DNA from: an uncultured Longilinea sp.
GTDB taxonomy: Bacteria; Chloroflexota; Anaerolineae; Anaerolineales; Anaerolineaceae
Direction: 5' to 3'
DNA length: 8,995 nucleotides
NCBI GenBank assembly: GCA_937863945.1
Contig: CALMIB010000208.1
Coordinates: 1 to 8,995, forward strand
The translations under genes and the position numbers were made by a program. Positions within the stretch are counted from its first letter, which is position 1; the number at the start of each line of letters is the position of its first letter. Below, in pieces: positions 5,357 to 8,995 of this stretch. Under the pieces are notes generated by a model. The model saw only the letters and a program-made list of their open reading frames with translations, ran no database searches and had not been told where the DNA came from.

Positions 5357-5398
5357 GGTATGGGGTATTCGGTATCCGGTATTGGGTATGTGGTATCC
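5357..5398. repeat. Heptamer tandem array, six units of GGTATNN
   Basis: Six uninterrupted 7-base units, all starting GGTAT and ending GG, TC, CC, TG, GT and CC. It begins 5 bases after the methyltransferase stop codon. Together with the opposed array at 5405-5446 it can form an imperfect hairpin: 5364-5383 pairs with 5415-5434 with one G-T wobble and one mismatch over 20 positions, leaving a 31-base loop. Confidence 0.85.
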
Positions 5399-5404
5399 GG
5401 AAAC

Positions 5405-5446
5405 CGAATCAACGAATACCGAATATCGAATACCGAATCGACGAAT
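5405..5446. repeat. Opposed heptamer array, six CGAAT-core units
   Basis: CGAAT occurs at 5405, 5413, 5420, 5427, 5434 and 5442, with spacings of 8, 7, 7, 7 and 8 bases. The units (CGAATAC, CGAATAT, CGAATCG) are the reverse complement of the GTATTCG phase of the preceding array, making an inverted pair of arrays. The right end abuts the -35 region of the glycosyltransferase promoter. Confidence 0.8.
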
Positions 5447-5465
5447 CCCCTTCTTCTAACCGCTA

Positions 5466-5471
5466 TATAAT
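5466..5471 (+). promoter_or_regulatory. -10 box giving a probable leaderless glycosyltransferase mRNA
   Basis: A perfect TATAAT ends 6 bases before the ATG at 5478, so transcription would begin at or within a base or two of the start codon. No Shine-Dalgarno sequence lies between. The -35 position (5443-5448, GAATCC) does not match TTGACA and falls at the end of the heptamer array. The box and spacing are seen; leaderless translation is inferred. Confidence 0.6.
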
Positions 5472-5477
5472 CTTCTC

Positions 5478-7688
5478 ATGTCCCAGCCGCCCGCGACGGA
5501 AAAAAACGAGCTTCCCGAGAGCGTGCATGTCGAGCTTTCGTTCGACCTGCAGGCTGGCGAAAAAATATCCATTACCCTTAAAGCCGTGCGCGATGAACAT
5601 GGCCGCCTGGTGGCGCGAGCCGTGCCAAAATGGTCGGCGGCCGGCCTTTCGCAGCGGCTGGCGGGCCGGATTCGCGCCGTGCAGCCGCGGCAGATCTTCA
5701 TCGCCGCCCTGATCCTTTATCTCGTGGTCATGTTCACCGGGCTGACCGCGTACCCGGCGCATTTCTCCTGCGACGAGGCCGTCAGCACCGTCAACGCCGC
5801 CCGGCTGTTATCCAACAATCTGCGCGACGAAAACAACGTCCTGCTGCCAACCTTTATGAAGAACGACGGCCAGTACAACCTGAGCGCAACCGTGTACCTG
5901 GCCGCGCTGCCTTACCTGCTCTTTGGCCCTTCGGTGTGGGTGGTGCGCGCCTTCAACGGCCTGATCGCGCTGCTGGGCATGTTCTGGCTGGCGCGCCTGC
6001 TGCGCGACCGGTTGAACCTGCCCGAATGGGGCCTGCTGCCGCTGCTGCTGGCCGCGACGCCGGCCTGGTTCTTCCTGGCGCGCACCGGCCTCGAAACCAT
6101 CCAGTTGGCCGCCTTTTACGCGGGTTTCCTGTATTATTACGCCCGCTACCGCTTCGAGCAGCCCAAATTTCTCTTCGCGGCGCTGCTGCTGGGCGGGTTG
6201 GCTTTCTACGCCTACACCCCCGGCCAGGTGATCATGATCGCCACCGGGCTAATCCTGCTCATCGCCGACGCGCCTTACCACTGGCGGCAGCGCCGCACCG
6301 GCTGGAAGGGCGCGCTGCTGCTGGTGGCGCTGGCGCTGCCGCTGGCGCGCTTTATCCTGCTCCAGCCGGACGCCTACGTCGACCGCCTGCAAATGTACGG
6401 CTCCTACCTGGTGGGGACCGATTTGACCGTACTGCAGAAGCTGGGTGAATTCCTGTCGACCTACCTCAAGACGCTCTCGCCCATCTTCTGGCTGACCGCG
6501 CACACCGATGATCAGCACATCCGTTATGCCCTCGGCGCGGCCTCGCCGCTGCCCTGGACGCTCTACCTGTTGGCGCTCTTTGGCCTGTTCACCACCCTGC
6601 GCGGCTGGCGCGCCCGCCCCGAACTGCGCCTGCCGGTGTACGCGCTGCTGGCCGCCCCGGTTGGCGCCGCGCTGACCAGCGAAATTACCCTGCCCCGCGC
6701 GCTGGCCGTGTCCGTTCCCCTGCTCCTGCTGGCCGCGCTCGGCCTGTCCGCGCTGTTCGATCGGCTGGCGCGCTTCAACCTGCCGCTCGGCGCGCTGGCG
6801 CTGGCGGCCGGCCTGCTGCTGGCGGCCGGCGCGCTGGCCAACCTGGTTGGTGCGCTCACCGGCGGCGTGCGCTGGTTACCTAATTACGGTCTGGATGGCA
6901 CACAGTGGGGCGCGCCGCAGGTCTATGCAGCCGCAAAAACCTATCTGGCTGAACATCCTGACCAGACGATAAAGATTTCACCCAATTGGACTTTCCAGGG
7001 CGATACGCTGCGCACTTTCTTTGCCCCGGATGAACCGAACATCACCATCCGCGGCATCAACAACTTCATCGAGCAGATCGACCCCGAGCTGGAGCAGAGT
7101 GTGTTTGTGCTCACCGCCGCTGATTTGCAGCTTGCCATCAACAGCCGGCGCTTCGAGCAGCCCGAGGTCGTCGCGACCATTCCCTACCCCGACGGCAGTG
7201 AAGGTTTCAGTTTTGTGCGCCTGGCCTACCGCAGCGACATCGAAGAAATTATCGCCGCCGAACGGGCAGAGCGCAGCCGCCTGGCGGAAACCACCCTGAC
7301 GCTGGACGGGCAGAGCATGCTCGTGCGCCATTCGCAGTTCGACGGCGGCCAGCCGGCTGACCTGTTTGACGGCGACCTGAATACCCTGGCGCGCACCCGT
7401 GAGGCTAACCCGCTGGTGGTGGAAATCGACTTCGCGGCGGCGCGCGAAATCAACGGCGTGGCGCTGCACGCTGGCGCTGAACCGGTGACCGTCACCGTGA
7501 CCGTGTTCACCGCCGACGGCAGCCAAAAGCAGTTCACCGCGCAGGCCGGACGGGTCGACGGCTACAAGGACGTGCCGGTGGACTTCGCTGAAACCCTGAT
7601 GGCCGTGCGCGTGCGCATCGAACTGCTCGACGACGACGTGCCCGAACCCACCAACGTGCACCTGTGGGAAATCACCTTCAATCCCTAA
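5478..7688 (+). CDS. Polytopic PMT/ArnT-type glycosyltransferase with C-terminal F5/8-like extracytoplasmic domain
   Basis: A 736-residue membrane protein. Residues 1-70 are soluble and lack a signal peptide. TM1 spans about 72-92, followed by an outward loop with FSCDEAVSTVNAARLL (96-111), whose D99-E100 corresponds to the catalytic acidic pair in loop 1 of GT39/GT83 enzymes, which move sugars from a polyprenyl-phosphate carrier to an acceptor outside the membrane. Further hydrophobic helices lie near 138-155, 160-177, 185-201, 206-222, 230-262, 279-296, 357-375, 385-400, 406-427 and 434-460. The outer C-terminal part (470-736) includes LFDGDLNTLARTREANPLVVEIDF (629-652), which looks like a discoidin/F5-8C beta-sandwich start, often carbohydrate-binding. 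Sugar and acceptor cannot be told. ATG 5478 is chosen because an ideally placed TATAAT precedes it. The gene has its own promoter and no obvious glycan-cluster neighbours. Confidence 0.85.
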   Translation: MSQPPATEKNELPESVHVELSFDLQAGEKISITLKAVRDEHGRLVARAVPKWSAAGLSQRLAGRIRAVQPRQIFIAALILYLVVMFTGLTAYPAHFSCDEAVSTVNAARLLSNNLRDENNVLLPTFMKNDGQYNLSATVYLAALPYLLFGPSVWVVRAFNGLIALLGMFWLARLLRDRLNLPEWGLLPLLLAATPAWFFLARTGLETIQLAAFYAGFLYYYARYRFEQPKFLFAALLLGGLAFYAYTPGQVIMIATGLILLIADAPYHWRQRRTGWKGALLLVALALPLARFILLQPDAYVDRLQMYGSYLVGTDLTVLQKLGEFLSTYLKTLSPIFWLTAHTDDQHIRYALGAASPLPWTLYLLALFGLFTTLRGWRARPELRLPVYALLAAPVGAALTSEITLPRALAVSVPLLLLAALGLSALFDRLARFNLPLGALALAAGLLLAAGALANLVGALTGGVRWLPNYGLDGTQWGAPQVYAAAKTYLAEHPDQTIKISPNWTFQGDTLRTFFAPDEPNITIRGINNFIEQIDPELEQSVFVLTAADLQLAINSRRFEQPEVVATIPYPDGSEGFSFVRLAYRSDIEEIIAAERAERSRLAETTLTLDGQSMLVRHSQFDGGQPADLFDGDLNTLARTREANPLVVEIDFAAAREINGVALHAGAEPVTVTVTVFTADGSQKQFTAQAGRVDGYKDVPVDFAETLMAVRVRIELLDDDVPEPTNVHLWEITFNP

Positions 7689-7697
7689 CCCCTTTCC

Positions 7698-7738
7698 TTC
7701 ATTTTTCGTAACTTTCATTCTATATACGCGTGAGGAGG
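7698..7738 (+). promoter_or_regulatory. Possible promoter and strong Shine-Dalgarno of the DUF2804 gene
   Basis: The 55-base gap after the glycosyltransferase is AT-rich and contrasts with its surroundings. TATATA (7721-7726), 17 bases after TTCATT (7698-7703), is a weak promoter candidate. GAGGAGG (7732-7738) sits 5 bases before the ATG and is the strongest ribosome site in the window. The ribosome site is clear; the promoter is tentative. Confidence 0.45.
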
Positions 7739-7743
7739 CCGCC

Positions 7744-8775
7744 ATGCAAAGAATGCTCAAAGGTCCCGGCTCGCTGCTGGATGCGCAGGGCAACCTGACC
7801 GATATCGGCTGGGCGCGCCAGCCGCTGTTGGACTGCAACCTGGATAAGGCCCGGTTTTACCGGCTGCGCTTTATGCAATGGCTGCGCATCAAGCGCTGGG
7901 ATTACTACGCCGTCACCACGCCGACGCATTTCTTCAGCTTCACCATCAGCGACGTGGGCTACCTGGGCTCGATCTTTGCCTACGTGATCGATTTTGCCAG
8001 CGGCCGCTATCACGAGGAAACGCTCACCATCCCCTTCGCCCGCGGGGTGGAATTGCCGCGCAACAGCAGCAAGGGCGACAGCCATTTTGAAAACAAATCC
8101 GCCAGCCTGCACTTCAGCCGTGAAAGCGGCGCACACAGGTTGGCCGTTCGCTGGCCGAACTTTGAGAACGGCCCGCTCAACGCCGACCTGCGCCTGGCGC
8201 TGGCTCCCAACCATGAGTCGATGGTCATTGTCATCCCCATCCGCGGCAAGCGCTTCTACTACAACCGCAAGATCAACTGCCTGCCCGCTTCGGGCTGGGT
8301 GGAGTACCAGGGGCAGCGCCATGAGATCGCGCCGTCCACGTGCCTGGGCAACCTCGACTGGGGCCGCGGCGTGTGGGAGTACAACTCCTTCTGGGTGTGG
8401 GCCAGCGCCTCAGGTTTTTTGCCCGACCGGCGCACCATCGGCCTCAACCTGGGCTTCGGCTTCGGCGACACCTCCGCCGCCGGCGAGAACGCCTTCATCC
8501 TGAACGGCAAGCTCCACAAGCTGGAAGAGGTCAAGTTCAGCTATGACTCGAAGAACTTCATGAAGCCCTGGCACATGACCGGCTCGGACGGCCGCCTGGA
8601 CCTGGAATTCACGCCGTTCTTTGAGCGCGTCGCCAAAACCGACGCCAGGGTGCTCTCCAGCGAGGTGCACCAGATGTTCGGGCGCTATACCGGCCGCGTG
8701 GTGACCGACCAGGGCGAGCAGATCGATATCGAGAACCTTGTCGGTTTCGCCGAGGAACATCACGCCAAATGGTGA
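7744..8775 (+). CDS. DUF2804 family protein
   Basis: A 343-residue protein, the usual length of the DUF2804 family. Family landmarks run end to end: the N-terminal GSLLDAQGNLTDIGWARQPL, KRWDYYAV (about 45-60), FSFTISDVGYLGSIFAYVIDF, then PSTCLGNLDWGRGVWEY (about 197-213), the glycine-rich NLGFGFGDTSAAGEN, DGRLDLEFTPFFER and the closing VHQMFGRYTG...LVGFAEEHHAKW. No signal peptide or membrane span is visible, so it is probably cytoplasmic. The biochemical function is not established. The beta-rich pattern and conserved Trp/Asp residues resemble proteins acting on lipophilic or terpenoid substrates, but that is only an impression. The start is fixed by GAGGAGG 5 bases upstream. It lies 55 bases after the glycosyltransferase and could be co-transcribed with it or have its own promoter. 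A GC hairpin follows 7 bases after the stop. Confidence 0.9.
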   Translation: MQRMLKGPGSLLDAQGNLTDIGWARQPLLDCNLDKARFYRLRFMQWLRIKRWDYYAVTTPTHFFSFTISDVGYLGSIFAYVIDFASGRYHEETLTIPFARGVELPRNSSKGDSHFENKSASLHFSRESGAHRLAVRWPNFENGPLNADLRLALAPNHESMVIVIPIRGKRFYYNRKINCLPASGWVEYQGQRHEIAPSTCLGNLDWGRGVWEYNSFWVWASASGFLPDRRTIGLNLGFGFGDTSAAGENAFILNGKLHKLEEVKFSYDSKNFMKPWHMTGSDGRLDLEFTPFFERVAKTDARVLSSEVHQMFGRYTGRVVTDQGEQIDIENLVGFAEEHHAKW

Positions 8776-8782
8776 GGTGACC

Positions 8783-8818
8783 GCCCGGCGCGGGTGCGTG
8801 AAAACCCGCGCCCCGGGC
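8783..8818 (+). terminator. GC-rich hairpin after the DUF2804 gene
   Basis: GGCGCGGGT (8787-8795) pairs over 9 bases with ACCCGCGCC (8804-8812) around GCGTGAAA, and GCCC (8783-8786) can extend onto GGGC (8815-8818) past a two-base bulge. No T-tract follows (AAAACC), so it may be a pause or 3'-end stabiliser rather than a classical intrinsic terminator. Confidence 0.55.
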
Positions 8819-8838
8819 AAAACCAACCGAATCGCGCG

Positions 8839-8868
8839 TAGGGGCACGGCGGTGTAGGGGCACGGCGG
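8839..8868. repeat. Tandem duplication of the hairpin element's left end
   Basis: TAGGGGCACGGCGG occurs at 8839-8852 and again at 8855-8868, separated by TG, a period of 16. Only the left arm is repeated, which suggests a partial duplication or nested insertion at this element. Confidence 0.75.
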
Positions 8869-8911
8869 CAAGGATGAAATCAATACTGCCATAAACGGTT
8901 TAGCCGTGCCC
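8855..8911. repeat. Dispersed ~54-bp hairpin element, copy 2
   Basis: Arms GGGCACGGC (8858-8866) and GCCGTGCCC (8903-8911) have the same 45-base offset as copy 1 (2478-2531). The sequences agree at 46 of 57 positions without gaps. The G8860-C8909 pair replaces A-T of copy 1, so pairing is kept while the sequence changes. The left 14 bases (TAGGGGCACGGCGG) are also duplicated at 8839-8852. Confidence 0.7.
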
Positions 8912-8995
8912 ATGATTGCCCGTTGCCCGACCGGCCTGCAGTGCAGCGCGAGTGGTTTTGGTCAGAGACCGGCGCGATCTGGACGAAACCATCTG

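Noticed and set aside
4255..5412. 385-residue minus-strand open frame over the SRP RNA and methyltransferase
   Set aside because: It reads through heptamer repeats at its start and the structured RNA at its end, with biased composition and no domain.
5357..5446. CRISPR-like array
   Set aside because: Units are only 7 bases with no spacers and no cas genes nearby; these are simple tandem repeats.
8916..8995. Open frame running off the right edge (possible GTG start at 8952); the minus strand is also open here
   Set aside because: Fewer than 27 codons are visible, no ribosome site, no recognisable sequence, and both strands are open, so no gene can be called.

Overview
This is a GC-rich stretch of bacterial chromosome carrying housekeeping and accessory genes, with no phage, plasmid or CRISPR content. 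The mix fits Chloroflexota, most likely an Anaerolineae-type genome: an amidotransferase gene next to a DUF2082 zinc ribbon and an M3 oligopeptidase, a methyltransferase with a fused Trm112-like tail, a large membrane glycosyltransferase, a DUF2804 protein, and intergenic regions rich in hairpins and heptamer repeats. That placement is inferred from gene content and style; the window holds no rRNA to prove it.

Layout. (1) 2-2328, plus strand: a probable operon of the 3' end of gatA, a small zinc-ribbon protein and an M3-family oligoendopeptidase. Gaps are 17-18 bases, the two complete genes have clear Shine-Dalgarno sites, and the run ends at a perfect 14-bp hairpin (2359-2390). (2) 2391-2865: about 475 bases without a gene, filled with repeats and hairpins. 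It holds one clear and one degenerate copy of a ~54-bp dispersed hairpin element, a 240-bp block bounded by 13-bp inverted repeats, and a heptamer tandem array. (3) 2866-4104, minus strand: a PLP-dependent Cys/Met-metabolism lyase resembling methionine gamma-lyase, with its own promoter (4140-4168). (4) 4269-5352, plus strand: a promoter and a small SRP RNA gene (4.5S/scRNA, about 4302-4417), recognised from its domain IV sequence and long pairing arms, then a class I methyltransferase that starts 26 bases after the RNA. (5) 5353-5477: two opposed heptamer arrays that can fold into a long hairpin, running up to a TATAAT box placed so that the next gene would be read from a leaderless mRNA. (6) 5478-7688: a 736-residue polytopic glycosyltransferase of the PMT/ArnT type with a C-terminal extracytoplasmic domain. 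(7) 7744-8775: a DUF2804 protein, followed by a GC-rich hairpin and a second clear copy of the dispersed hairpin element (8858-8911).

The genes do not form one pathway. The non-coding content is the most unusual part: the SRP RNA directly ahead of a methyltransferase gene, a dispersed hairpin element whose two clear copies differ by a compensatory base-pair change, and three heptamer arrays. I found no convincing new multi-gene system.
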